A DNA stretch of 7,594 bases from Rhodobacteraceae bacterium UBA996 (GTDB taxonomy: Bacteria; Pseudomonadota; Alphaproteobacteria; Rhodobacterales; Rhodobacteraceae). The translations under genes and the position numbers were made by a program. Below the pieces are notes generated by a model. That model was not told the DNA's origin. It ran no database searches and was given only the letters and a program-made list of their open reading frames with translations. Every line of letters begins with the position of its first letter. Within the stretch, counting starts at the first letter, position 1. The stretch spans positions 1 to 7,594 of the forward strand of contig DBBA01000294.1 of assembly GCA_002291955.1 (NCBI GenBank). Reading direction: 5' to 3'. Below, piece by piece: positions 1-6,456 of the stretch.

Positions 1-1340
1 ACGACGGCGACCAGAATGGCGATGCATATGGCAAATCCCGCGTCATGTCGGGGATGCCAGCCACGCAGCGGTGCAACCAGATAAATGATCAGGGGGTAAG
101 TGACGATCGAGGACACGAAAAGGGCGAGCGGAACACCCGCAACGCCAAAGATGGGAATTGCCCACAGCAGAAGCGCGGTGTTCACGATGGCGCGCGCCGT
201 GATCGTAAGGGCGAAGCGCCCGGACTGACCTGCCGCGAGAAGCAGGGCAGGGTAGGTCTGCGTGATCAGGCCTGGCATGGACCCGAGCACGATCAGGACG
301 AGTGTGGGGCCGGCGCTGTGGTAGCGCGGATCGTACAGGAGTTCGATCAGCCAGATCCCGGCGAAGGCCAGGGTCGTCGAGGCCAGGAAGAGAACGCTTG
401 TGAAGAGCACTCTGGCACGCGCGATCTTGGGAATGTTGTCCGCGCTTTCCCAGGGGGGTCTCTGGGCATAGAGCGGAAACACCACGCGGTTTCCCACTCC
501 ACTTGCCAGAAGGCTTGGCACGGAGGCAAGGAAGTAGGCGATGTTGTAGATGCCGAGGTCCGCGAGGCTGACGTACTTTCCCAGGATGGCACGGTCGCCT
601 TGCGCCACAAGGAACGCGGCGATGGTCCCGAGGAAGATGTACTTCCCGTACCTGAACAGGCCGAAGAACGCGTCGCGCTCGATGCGGAACCGGTTCGGTT
701 GCCCGGGCAGGGCAATGTGCGACAGGATGACATTGACGGAACTGCCGACGACATTTCCCAGGACCAGCGCCCAGACGGACTGCAACTGCCAGGCAAGGGC
801 CGCGACGATGACAAGTGAGATGGCCTGCGTGATCAGGTTCAGGGCCGTCAGGCGTCCAAGCTGCAGGCGACGGGTCAGGACGTCGCTGCGGGTCGAGCGG
901 AAGCCGTCGATCAGCGCCGTCAGTCCCGCAACCGGAAGCATCGTGGCGAGCAGAGGCTCTTCGTAGAAGTCGGCCATGGGGCGGGCGAGCAGGCAGATGA
1001 CCAGCCACAGGAAGATCCCGCGAAGGACCTGGATGCTCCAGGCGGTGTTCAGAAAGGCCGGATCCTCACCGCGCTTGTTCTGGATGATGGCCGAACTGGT
1101 GCCGATGTCCGAGAACATGGCGACGCCGACGAGGACGACCATCACAAGGGCCATCAGGCCGAATGCCTCGGGAAACAGGAGGCGGGTCAGGATGAGGTTC
1201 GAGGCAAGGCGAAGCGCGTTCTCGCCACCGAACTGCAGGAACGTCAGGCCGGAGCCACGGAGCGCGCGTGCCCTGAGCCCGTCACCCCCGAGGTGGCGGG
1301 TCAGACGTGCCCAGGCGCCAGAGGGGCTGGTCTCGGCCAT
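1..1340 (-). CDS. Polysaccharide flippase (Wzx / MOP superfamily), 3'-truncated by window edge
   Basis: Integral inner-membrane protein predicted to flip lipid-linked glycan repeat units or otherwise move polysaccharide across the membrane. The minus-strand frame is open from the ATG at 1340 to the window edge: 446 codons are visible and no stop is reached. Hydrophobic segments recur along the whole protein, for example around residues 60-80, 105-120, 168-184, 188-205, 234-246, 264-282, 312-335, 345-370, 384-412 and 413-424. The N-terminal pattern (a basic stretch, then a helix ending in ILTRLLFPEAFGL, a D-I-G motif at 78-80, and SAIIQ at 83-87) is typical of Polysacc_synt-type (WzxC-like) exporters. 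Family members are usually about 420-500 aa, so only the last helix or so is likely missing. Start choice is uncertain: in-frame ATGs at 1418 and 1439 would add 26 or 33 residues, but that extension is polar and none of the three has a strong Shine-Dalgarno. It follows the WbsX-like gene in the same direction, probably as one transcript. Family assignment is firm; the substrate is unknown. Confidence 0.93.
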   Translation of the reverse strand, partial: MAETSPSGAWARLTRHLGGDGLRARALRGSGLTFLQFGGENALRLASNLILTRLLFPEAFGLMALVMVVLVGVAMFSDIGTSSAIIQNKRGEDPAFLNTAWSIQVLRGIFLWLVICLLARPMADFYEEPLLATMLPVAGLTALIDGFRSTRSDVLTRRLQLGRLTALNLITQAISLVIVAALAWQLQSVWALVLGNVVGSSVNVILSHIALPGQPNRFRIERDAFFGLFRYGKYIFLGTIAAFLVAQGDRAILGKYVSLADLGIYNIAYFLASVPSLLASGVGNRVVFPLYAQRPPWESADNIPKIARARVLFTSVLFLASTTLAFAGIWLIELLYDPRYHSAGPTLVLIVLGSMPGLITQTYPALLLAAGQSGRFALTITARAIVNTALLLWAIPIFGVAGVPLALFVSSIVTYPLIIYLVAPLRGWHPRHDAGFAICIAILVAV

Positions 1341-1468
1341 CGCGTGTTTGCCCCGGTTGCTGGTGTCGGTGCGGACGACCCTTGCCTGCGTGCCGCCCGT
1401 GCGCGCGGCGTAACCCATCGGGCACACGGCAGCAATCATGCATCGCGGTCGCGTGGCCGCGTCATGCT

Positions 1469-2626
1469 TCAGGCTGACAGGCGTGCCGTCTCCGGACGGG
1501 CGACGCGGGCCACGGCATCAAGGTAGCCGTGGCCATGCTGCAGGCAGGGTTCGAGGTGGTTCCCCTCGGCCCATTCGTTCCATGCGTTGATGAACAGCAG
1601 GTTCTCGTCCGGGGTCGGGGGCGTGAACCGCAGGGCCTTTTCTGCCAGCCACTCGCCGAACACGGTGGGCGAGGAGTCGCGGAAGATGATGGCCTTGCCC
1701 TGGGGACGGCGCGCGCTGTTGTCCCATCCCGGGCATACCCCCGGAAAACAGGTGTAGTCGGGCGGCGCCTGCCGGGTGTCGAAACGGGCAAAGGCAGGGT
1801 AGTCGTAGAACGTGTCCATGGCAGCGAAGGGTTCGACGACGGCGCGCAGGCCGGGGCGGTCCCGCACCTCGCGCCCGAGGCGGTGGCCGACACGTCGGCC
1901 AAGCGATGTCTTCACGTCGGGTCGGGTGTCGAGGAACCGCCGGAACGACCGAGAGAACGGCTGGAACTCGATTGCGGCATCGAAGCCGAGATCGGCAGGC
2001 GGGCGGGTGTCGCGGTCAAGGTAGCGTTCCACGCGCACGAGGTAGATGCCGACCCCCGCCGCGTCGGCCCGGGTGCGGAAGATGTCGGTCAGGCGGCGCA
2101 CATCGGGGATGTCGTCGGTGTTGTAGATGGCAAAGACCGGCCGACCGTCGATCCGGATGTAGCGGGGATCGGCGAGGATCGGCAGCAGGTGCGCGATGTG
2201 GGCGTGGGCATCTGCGTCGGAATAGGTCTGGGCCAGCAGGATCTCGCGTTCGCCACCGTCCCAGGCCCGGGTCCAGTTCTCGTTCGCCCAGCACAGCATG
2301 AAGGGCAGGTCAGGCTCGCCGGTCCGCAGGATTTCGCGCACGGGAAGGTCCAGGAGGCGCTGGCCACCGAACCAGTAGTGGTAGTAGCAGAAGCCGTGGA
2401 TGCCGTTCGCCCGCGCCAGTTCGGCCTGGGCCGCCCGGACTTCGGGCAGGCGCAGGTCGTAGAAGCCGAGGTCCGCGGGCAGGTGGGGCTGGGGATGGCC
2501 CCGGAACCGGGGGCGGGCCCGCACGACGTTGCGCCATTCCGTGAAGCCCTTGCCCCAGAAGGCATCGTTCTGCGGAATCGGGTGGTATTGCGGAAGGTAG
2601 AAGGCGACGGGCCGGATGTCGGTCAT
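1469..2626 (-). CDS. WbsX-like (GH99-like) glycan-processing protein
   Basis: A 385-aa protein that matches the WbsX-type family (Pfam Glyco_tran_WbsX, a TIM-barrel group related to GH99 endo-alpha-mannosidases) found in O-antigen, capsule and EPS clusters. Visible signatures are FYLPQYHPIPQND at residues 9-21, GFTEW at 27-31, HGFCYYHYWFGG at 77-88, CWANENWTRAWDG at 112-124, and NAWNEWAEGNHLEP at 347-360. The acidic residues in the WANENW and WNEWAEG motifs are the likely active-site region by family analogy. Length is usual for a stand-alone domain. No signal peptide or membrane segment is seen, so a cytoplasmic role in building or trimming the glycan is inferred. The start at 2626 is preferred over an ATG five codons upstream (2641) because GGAG lies 9 nt before it. 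The flippase gene follows downstream on the same strand, which supports a polysaccharide cluster. Family members are annotated both as glycosyltransferases and as hydrolases, and the actual reaction is not established here. Confidence 0.9.
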   Translation of the reverse strand: MTDIRPVAFYLPQYHPIPQNDAFWGKGFTEWRNVVRARPRFRGHPQPHLPADLGFYDLRLPEVRAAQAELARANGIHGFCYYHYWFGGQRLLDLPVREILRTGEPDLPFMLCWANENWTRAWDGGEREILLAQTYSDADAHAHIAHLLPILADPRYIRIDGRPVFAIYNTDDIPDVRRLTDIFRTRADAAGVGIYLVRVERYLDRDTRPPADLGFDAAIEFQPFSRSFRRFLDTRPDVKTSLGRRVGHRLGREVRDRPGLRAVVEPFAAMDTFYDYPAFARFDTRQAPPDYTCFPGVCPGWDNSARRPQGKAIIFRDSSPTVFGEWLAEKALRFTPPTPDENLLFINAWNEWAEGNHLEPCLQHGHGYLDAVARVARPETARLSA

Positions 2627-2635
2627 GGCGCGGCA

Positions 2636-2639
2636 CTCC
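2636..2639 (-). promoter_or_regulatory. Shine-Dalgarno deciding the WbsX-like start
   Basis: Read on the minus strand, GGAG sits 9 nt upstream of the ATG at 2626. The alternative ATG at 2641 overlaps this motif and has no purine-rich leader of its own, so the downstream start is favoured. Confidence 0.6.
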
Positions 2640-2667
2640 ATGTGCGGGCGGGCATCGGTATCAGTTC

Positions 2668-2689
2668 ATTAACCACCGGCATGGTTAAT
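2668..2689. promoter_or_regulatory. Inverted repeat, possible operator
   Basis: Perfect 8-bp arms (ATTAACCA and TGGTTAAT) flank a 6-bp spacer CCGGCA, centred between the two divergent start codons. There is no T-run after it, so a rho-independent terminator is unlikely. Its right arm is shared with the CtrA-like box. A dimeric regulator site controlling both divergent transcripts is the simplest reading. Confidence 0.45.
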
Positions 2690-2699
2690 CCACCCTTAA
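2681..2699 (-). promoter_or_regulatory. CtrA-like box (TTAA-N7-TTAACCAT)
   Basis: The minus strand reads TTAAGGGTGGATTAACCAT. This fits the alphaproteobacterial CtrA consensus TTAA-N7-TTAA(C) exactly and also contains the TTAACCAT half-site described in Caulobacter. It lies in the divergent intergenic region, about 36 nt before the sulfotransferase start and about 55 nt before the WbsX-like start, so it could affect either gene. TTAA tetramers are rare in this GC-rich window, which makes a chance match less likely. No convincing sigma-70 -35/-10 pair was found near it. Binding itself is inferred, not shown. Confidence 0.5.
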
Positions 2700-2723
2700 G
2701 GCTGCCAGGAATGGGTTGAACAG

Positions 2724-2729
2724 AAGGGG
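2724..2729 (+). promoter_or_regulatory. Shine-Dalgarno of sulfotransferase gene
   Basis: AAGGGG ends 5 nt before the ATG at 2735. It supports that start rather than the out-of-frame ATG at 2730. Confidence 0.6.
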
Positions 2730-2734
2730 ATGGA

Positions 2735-3490
2735 ATGCCGGTTCTCGCGCTGGATCATCGGTTGATCTATTTCGCCCACTGCCCGAAGGCGGGCGGGACG
2801 AGCATCGAGAAGTTCATGGTGGCGCGATGGGGCAACCGCGTCGGCATGCTGGGCTGGGGCTGGGACCGCCTGTGGTTCGCGCAGCGCGGCCAACGCGCCG
2901 ATTGCCCACCCTGTTCGCCGCAGCACTATGTCTGGCAGGATGCGGCGCCGCGCCTGCCCTCGCCGCCCGATGCGGTGTTCGCGATCGTCCGCGACCCGGT
3001 CGCGCGGATGGTCAGCGAATATCGCTACCAGCGGGCCGAGCGCCGTGCAGGCCGCCTTGGTGTACTTGTCCGGGGCCTCGACTTCTCGACATGGCTGCAC
3101 CTGATGGCCGAGGTCCATGCCAGGAACCCCTACGCCTTTGACAACCATTTCCGGCCACAGTCCGAGTTCGTGCCGGATGGCGCCAGGGTCTTCCGGCTTG
3201 AGGACGGGCTGGGTGCGGTGGGGGCCTGGCTTTGCGCGCAGGCCGGAGAGACACCGCCACACGAGATGCCGCATGACCTGAAGTCGCCCTCTCGCGGGTT
3301 TGCGGTCGTGCCGTCACAGGCGGATATTGCCCTGATCCGGACCTGGTTCGAGGTGGACTTCCGACGGTTCGGCTACCGCCTGCCGGACATCGCCGCAGCT
3401 CCGGCAGGGCGAGGTCCGCTGGGCCGGCAGAGTGTCGTCCGGGCCATGGCGCCACTGATCGACCGGCTGTACCGGCGCGGCCTGATCTGA
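2735..3490 (+). CDS. PAPS-dependent sulfotransferase (family 2-like)
   Basis: A 251-aa cytoplasmic-type enzyme expected to transfer a sulfuryl group from PAPS to an acceptor, here plausibly a surface glycan given the neighbouring polysaccharide genes. The 5'-phosphosulfate loop is HCPKAGGTSIEKF at residues 15-27, with Lys18 and the GGTS turn. The 3'-phosphate-binding motif is IVRDPVARMVSEY at 84-96, with Arg86 and Ser94. DNHFRPQSEF at 136-145 and a C-terminal EVDFRRFGY segment are also typical of bacterial Sulfotransfer_2-like proteins. A CPPC pair at 57-60 precedes QHY; such Cys-rich turns occur in relatives, but I would not assign a function. No signal peptide or membrane helix is apparent. 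The gene is divergent from the WbsX-like gene and about 110 bp upstream of the five-gene cassette, which it probably does not share a transcript start with, though read-through is possible. The acceptor is unknown. Confidence 0.87.
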   Translation: MPVLALDHRLIYFAHCPKAGGTSIEKFMVARWGNRVGMLGWGWDRLWFAQRGQRADCPPCSPQHYVWQDAAPRLPSPPDAVFAIVRDPVARMVSEYRYQRAERRAGRLGVLVRGLDFSTWLHLMAEVHARNPYAFDNHFRPQSEFVPDGARVFRLEDGLGAVGAWLCAQAGETPPHEMPHDLKSPSRGFAVVPSQADIALIRTWFEVDFRRFGYRLPDIAAAPAGRGPLGRQSVVRAMAPLIDRLYRRGLI

Positions 3491-3588
3491 CGCAACGCGC
3501 GCCTGTATCGGCGGCTCTTCATCCTCTTTCGCGAGTCTGTGACGGACGGTCCGACCTGCGTGTCGGCCTTGTGTCCTGTTCATCCGAT
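3491..3588. other. Spacer before the five-gene cassette; no clear promoter or terminator
   Basis: This is the only non-coding gap on the plus strand apart from the divergent region. It holds a near-palindrome CGGACGGTCCG around 3544 but no stem followed by a T-run, and no recognisable -35/-10 pair. The cassette's promoter may be here but cannot be pinned down by eye. Confidence 0.4.
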
Positions 3589-3594
3589 GGAGAG
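3589..3594 (+). promoter_or_regulatory. Shine-Dalgarno deciding the start of the 77-aa gene
   Basis: GGAGAG ends 7 nt before the ATG at 3602. It favours that start over upstream in-frame starts that would add 21 residues of non-conserved-looking sequence. Confidence 0.6.
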
Positions 3595-3601
3595 CCGAGC
3601 G

Positions 3602-3835
3602 ATGCCCCTGATCACCAACGTGACCACTGCCTGGTCTGCGGCCGTGACCCTGACCACCGACGAAGTCTGGCAGGCGCGGCGCGGGGGCGTGTTCCTGAGC
3701 ACCGCCACGACCCCGGCCGCCGGGGATGGGGTTCTGCTGCGCGAGGGCACCGCCCTGCAGATCGCGACCGGACGGGCGGTCCGCTACCGCACCGAGTCCG
3801 CCGATGGTGCGGTCATCGCCCGCGAGGCAATCTGA
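3602..3835 (+). CDS. Small beta-rich hypothetical protein, first gene of cassette
   Basis: A 77-aa protein beginning MPLITNVTTAW. It has no signal peptide, no membrane segment and no cysteine. Alternating hydrophobic/polar stretches (VFLSTATT, GVLLREG, LQIATGRAVRYR, GAVIAREAI) suggest a compact all-beta fold. I do not recognise a named family. Short beta proteins of this kind often sit just upstream of fibre or spike genes in alphaproteobacterial phages and phage-like elements, acting as base or decoration proteins, but that is analogy only. Its TGA overlaps the ATG of the next gene by one base (TGATG), implying translational coupling and perhaps matched amounts of the two products. That, with the good ribosome-binding site, is the main reason to regard it as real. 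Confidence 0.75.
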   Translation: MPLITNVTTAWSAAVTLTTDEVWQARRGGVFLSTATTPAAGDGVLLREGTALQIATGRAVRYRTESADGAVIAREAI

Positions 3836-5823
3836 TGCGGCTGGCCGGAGACATCTGGCGCTTCTGGATCACCTCGGGGCGGCGTCGCGTCCCGGGCGGC
3901 GGTGGCGGTCCGATTCCCAATCTTCCGCCGGTGGCGGTGGCCGACACGGCCACCGTCGCGGCGGGGACGCCGACGCTGATCAACGTGCGGGCCAACGATA
4001 CCGACCCCGAGGGCGGGGCGATCACGCTGGTCTCGGCGACCACGGCCACCGGGACAGCGGTCGTGCAGTCCGGCCAGGTGCTGTACACCCCGCCCGCGGG
4101 GTTCTCGGGTCCGGCGACGATCAGCTATGTGATCGCCGACCCCGCAGGGGCGACGGCGACGGGCACGGTGTCGGTCACCGTGACGCCGCCCGCGAACCAG
4201 CCGCCGGTCGCCAACCCCGACACCGCGACCGTCCCCGCGAACGTGGCCACGCTGATCGCAGTCCGCGCCAACGACACCGACCCCGAGGGGGGCGCGCTGA
4301 CGCTGGTCTCGGCGACGACGGCCACCGGGACGGCGGTCGTGCAGTCGGGGCAGGTGCTGTACACCCCGCCCGCGGGGTTCTCGGGTCCGGCGACGATCAG
4401 CTATGTGATCGCCGACCCCGCAGGGGCGACGGCCACGGGCACCGTGTCGGTCACCGTGACGCCGCCCGCGAACCAGCCGCCCGTGGCGGTGGCCGACTCG
4501 GCGACGGTCGCGGCGGGGACGCCGACGCTGATCAACGTGCGGGCCAACGATACCGACCCCGAAGGCGGGGCGATCACGCTGGTCTCGGCGACGACGGCCA
4601 CCGGGACGGCGGTCGTTCAGTCGGGGCAGGTGCTGTATACGTCTCCGGCCGGGTTCTCGGGTCCGGCGACGATCAGCTATGTGATCGCCGACCCCGCAGG
4701 GGTGACGGCGACGGGATCGGTCTCGGTGACGGTGACGGTGCCTGTGGTGTCTGCAACGGCCAACGCGCAGGGGACGCTGACGGTGCAGGCCGAAACAGGG
4801 ACGGTCACGATCACGGTCACCTCGCCGCCCGATCTTGCGGGAACCTACACCGGCAATACGGGGCTCCTGGCGGGTGGACCGGTCAATCTGGTCCTGCCGC
4901 GGATCACTGGCACGACGTCGGTCGGGTCTGTGCTGACGGCGGCGTCCGGACTGTGGCTGCACACCGGAACGTCGCCGACCGTTTCGCGGCAATGGCGCCG
5001 GGATGGCACCAGCATTGCCGGGGCAACGGGTGCGACCTACGTCGTTGCTGCGGCAGATGCGGGGCGTGCGGTGAGCGTTGTGGAAACCCTGACGGATGCT
5101 GCAGGCAGCCGGACAGCAACGAGCCTTCCCGTCGCGGTCCCCTCGGCCTTTGTTCCCGGGGATGATGCCGGCGTGATCGTGTGGTATGACGCCGATACAC
5201 CGGCCACGCTGACCGCATCGGGCGGGGTCGTCTCGAGCTGGCTCAGCCGGGCCGGCACACAGACGTTGGGCCAGGTCGATGCAGGATCGCGGCCGGCGAC
5301 CGGGACGCGCAGCATCGGCGGTCGCAATGTCCTGGACTTCAACGGCACGGACCGGATGTCGGGTCCCGTGGCGGTCCCGGCTGACGGGAACGTTGCAGTC
5401 CACGCGGTTCTGGCGATCGACAGCGTCACCAGCGCCTTTGCCGCAATCCTGTCGATGGATGGCGCAGCGGCGGACTTCCAGGTCGACGCGAACAGCGCCA
5501 CCCAGTTCGACGGGCGGATGAACGTGTCGGGCATCGGCGCCTCGGTCGCGCTGACAGGAGGACCGTTTTCAGGTGCGAGGATCCTGTCGGTTGTCTTCGA
5601 CCGGACCGGGTCGGGCACGTTCCGGGTATTCGTGAACGGCGTGGAGCGCGGAACCTCGCCCTACACCGCCTCGCTCGACGCCGCCCAGGTCCTGTACCTG
5701 ATGTCGAACCGCAGTCAGAACGCCTATGTCGACGGAGCCGTGGGAGAAGTGATCGTGACCCGAACGGTCACCAATCGCGCACTCTACCACGCCTACCTGT
5801 CCGCACGTTGGGGGATCGCCTGA
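3835..5823 (+). CDS. Multidomain cadherin/Big-like repeat, Ig-like and LamG lectin-like protein
   Basis: A 662-aa protein. Residues 1-30 form an unusual N-terminus (Trp- and Arg-containing segment, then GGGGG) with no Sec signal. Residues 31-122, 123-214 and 215-302 are three near-identical repeats of the cadherin-like/Big_9 (VCBS-like) type, each with RANDTDPEGG, a VVQSGQVLYT strand and FSGPATISYVIADPAG. These normally form rod-like stalks in surface or fibre proteins, and the NDTDPEGG segment is of the kind that can bind calcium. After a linker (303-354), residues about 355-440 form an Ig-like domain with RQWRRDG, AGATGATY and AADAG. Residues about 446-662 match a concanavalin A-like/LamG domain (VIVWYDADTP, VLDFNGTDRMSG, FRVFVNGVERG, AYVDGAVGEVIV, ending SARWGIA), commonly carbohydrate-binding. 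The start at 3835 overlaps the previous stop (TGATG) and has GAGG 7 nt upstream; the frame is open further upstream, but that part shadows the 77-aa gene. Probably a fibre or adhesin; export route unknown. Confidence 0.88.
   Translation: MRLAGDIWRFWITSGRRRVPGGGGGPIPNLPPVAVADTATVAAGTPTLINVRANDTDPEGGAITLVSATTATGTAVVQSGQVLYTPPAGFSGPATISYVIADPAGATATGTVSVTVTPPANQPPVANPDTATVPANVATLIAVRANDTDPEGGALTLVSATTATGTAVVQSGQVLYTPPAGFSGPATISYVIADPAGATATGTVSVTVTPPANQPPVAVADSATVAAGTPTLINVRANDTDPEGGAITLVSATTATGTAVVQSGQVLYTSPAGFSGPATISYVIADPAGVTATGSVSVTVTVPVVSATANAQGTLTVQAETGTVTITVTSPPDLAGTYTGNTGLLAGGPVNLVLPRITGTTSVGSVLTAASGLWLHTGTSPTVSRQWRRDGTSIAGATGATYVVAAADAGRAVSVVETLTDAAGSRTATSLPVAVPSAFVPGDDAGVIVWYDADTPATLTASGGVVSSWLSRAGTQTLGQVDAGSRPATGTRSIGGRNVLDFNGTDRMSGPVAVPADGNVAVHAVLAIDSVTSAFAAILSMDGAAADFQVDANSATQFDGRMNVSGIGASVALTGGPFSGARILSVVFDRTGSGTFRVFVNGVERGTSPYTASLDAAQVLYLMSNRSQNAYVDGAVGEVIVTRTVTNRALYHAYLSARWGIA
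3925..4740 (+). repeat. Three tandem 276-bp (92-codon) repeats, third slightly shortened
   Basis: Units begin at 3925, 4201 and 4477, each with a Pro-Pro-Val codon triplet, so the period is exactly 276 bp and in frame. Units 1 and 2 are identical over 4075-4157 versus 4351-4433. Units 1 and 3 are identical over 3955-4010 versus 4507-4562, while unit 2 differs at many positions there. The middle of unit 3 instead follows unit 2 variants. Unit 3 diverges after about 4700, where it joins the linker. Confidence 0.95.
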
Positions 5824-6455
5824 TGCCAACCTTTGGTCTTGTCGGTTTCGCAGCCGGTGCGCCGGTCGCCGTGACGGTCTCGCAGGGGCAGGTTTCGGCC
5901 GCCGCTTCGGTTCCGTCATGGGGAACGCCCATCGGGGCCTATCCGCAACTCAGGCATGGGGCGGACACGGGCTTTGCGATCGAGGTGGACAGCGACGACC
6001 TTCTCGGCCCCTTGTCGCTGTCGCTGAACGTCGAGGGAGCGGCACTGGGGCCATTCGTCCGGACATCCGCCGAGCAGATCAGCAGGGCGGCTGTCAACCA
6101 TGTGCAACCGGTGATCGCGGCGACGGCACCCCCGGGTTCCTATGCCGTAACGATCGGTCTGTGGACCCACGGTCTCGACCCTGCGCCGACGCCCGCCTAC
6201 CAGTGGTCCCGCAACGGGGTGCCGATCAGCGGGGCGACGGGGACGGTCTATGCGTCCACGGCACTGGATGCCGGGACAGCATTGCGCTGTGCGGTGACTG
6301 TGGCGGGTGTGACGTCGACAAGCAACGCGGTTTCAGTTCCAGGTTCTGGCGGTGGAGTGACAGTGGCCGCAGCCACCAACGGCTTGACGTTCACGGCCGG
6401 TACCGGAGTGGCCGTTTCTGCAGGAACAAACGGGATCATATTCGCGGAGGCCTGA
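5823..6455 (+). CDS. Ig-like domain protein with short C-terminal duplication
   Basis: A 210-aa protein of unrecognised overall family. Residues 1-92 form a beta-rich N-terminal region (GAPVAVTVSQGQ, then SWGTPIGAYPQLRHGADTGFAI by segments, then a Leu/Ser-rich strand region). Residues about 93-176 form an Ig-like domain with YQWSRNG at 126-132, ISGATGTVY and LDAGTALRCAV. A Gly-rich hinge leads to a C-terminal pair of related 15-16-residue units at 178-192 and 195-210. The N-terminus lacks basic residues, so it is not a normal Sec signal. The ATG at 5823 overlaps the previous stop (TGATG), with a GGGGGA ribosome-binding site 7 nt upstream; a TTG five codons earlier is less likely. It is placed directly after the LamG-type gene and shares its Ig-like signature, suggesting it belongs to the same assembly. 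Function unknown; a phage-tail or surface-fibre accessory is a guess. Confidence 0.82.
   Translation: MPTFGLVGFAAGAPVAVTVSQGQVSAAASVPSWGTPIGAYPQLRHGADTGFAIEVDSDDLLGPLSLSLNVEGAALGPFVRTSAEQISRAAVNHVQPVIAATAPPGSYAVTIGLWTHGLDPAPTPAYQWSRNGVPISGATGTVYASTALDAGTALRCAVTVAGVTSTSNAVSVPGSGGGVTVAAATNGLTFTAGTGVAVSAGTNGIIFAEA
6354..6452 (+). repeat. Short imperfect protein-level duplication
   Basis: Two adjacent units at the C-terminus share the pattern G-V-x-V-x-A-x-T-N-G-[L/I]-x-F: residues 178-192 and 195-210 of the 210-aa protein. The DNA has diverged, so it is seen mainly at protein level. It may form two matching beta strands or hairpins. Confidence 0.6.
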
Positions 6456-6456
6456 G

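Noticed and set aside
45..818. 257-aa plus-strand frame and 321-aa minus-strand frame over the flippase
   Set aside because: Both are low-complexity, charge-rich translations overlapping a frame that gives a clean multi-helix flippase with no stop.
2661..2689. Sigma-70 promoter using GTTAAT as a -10 element
   Set aside because: The hexamer matches 4 of 6, but the sequence 17 bp upstream (TCAGTT) does not resemble a -35 element.
1529..2719. 396-aa plus-strand open frame opposite the WbsX-like gene
   Set aside because: It lies fully antisense to a gene with clear family motifs, its translation has no recognisable domain, and it also crosses the intergenic regulatory region.
3540..3560. Near-palindrome CGGACGGTCCG as a rho-independent terminator of the sulfotransferase gene
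   Set aside because: The stem is only about 5 bp with a one-base centre and is not followed by a T-run.
3925..4740. CRISPR array or mobile-element repeats
   Set aside because: The repeats are 276 bp, contiguous without spacers, and strictly in frame within one gene, so they are protein-domain repeats.
3784..5403. 539-aa open frame on the minus strand opposite the repeat protein
   Set aside because: Its product is dominated by Arg, Gly and His runs and mirrors the repeats of the plus-strand gene. It is a by-product of G/C-biased third positions, with no domain or ribosome-binding site.
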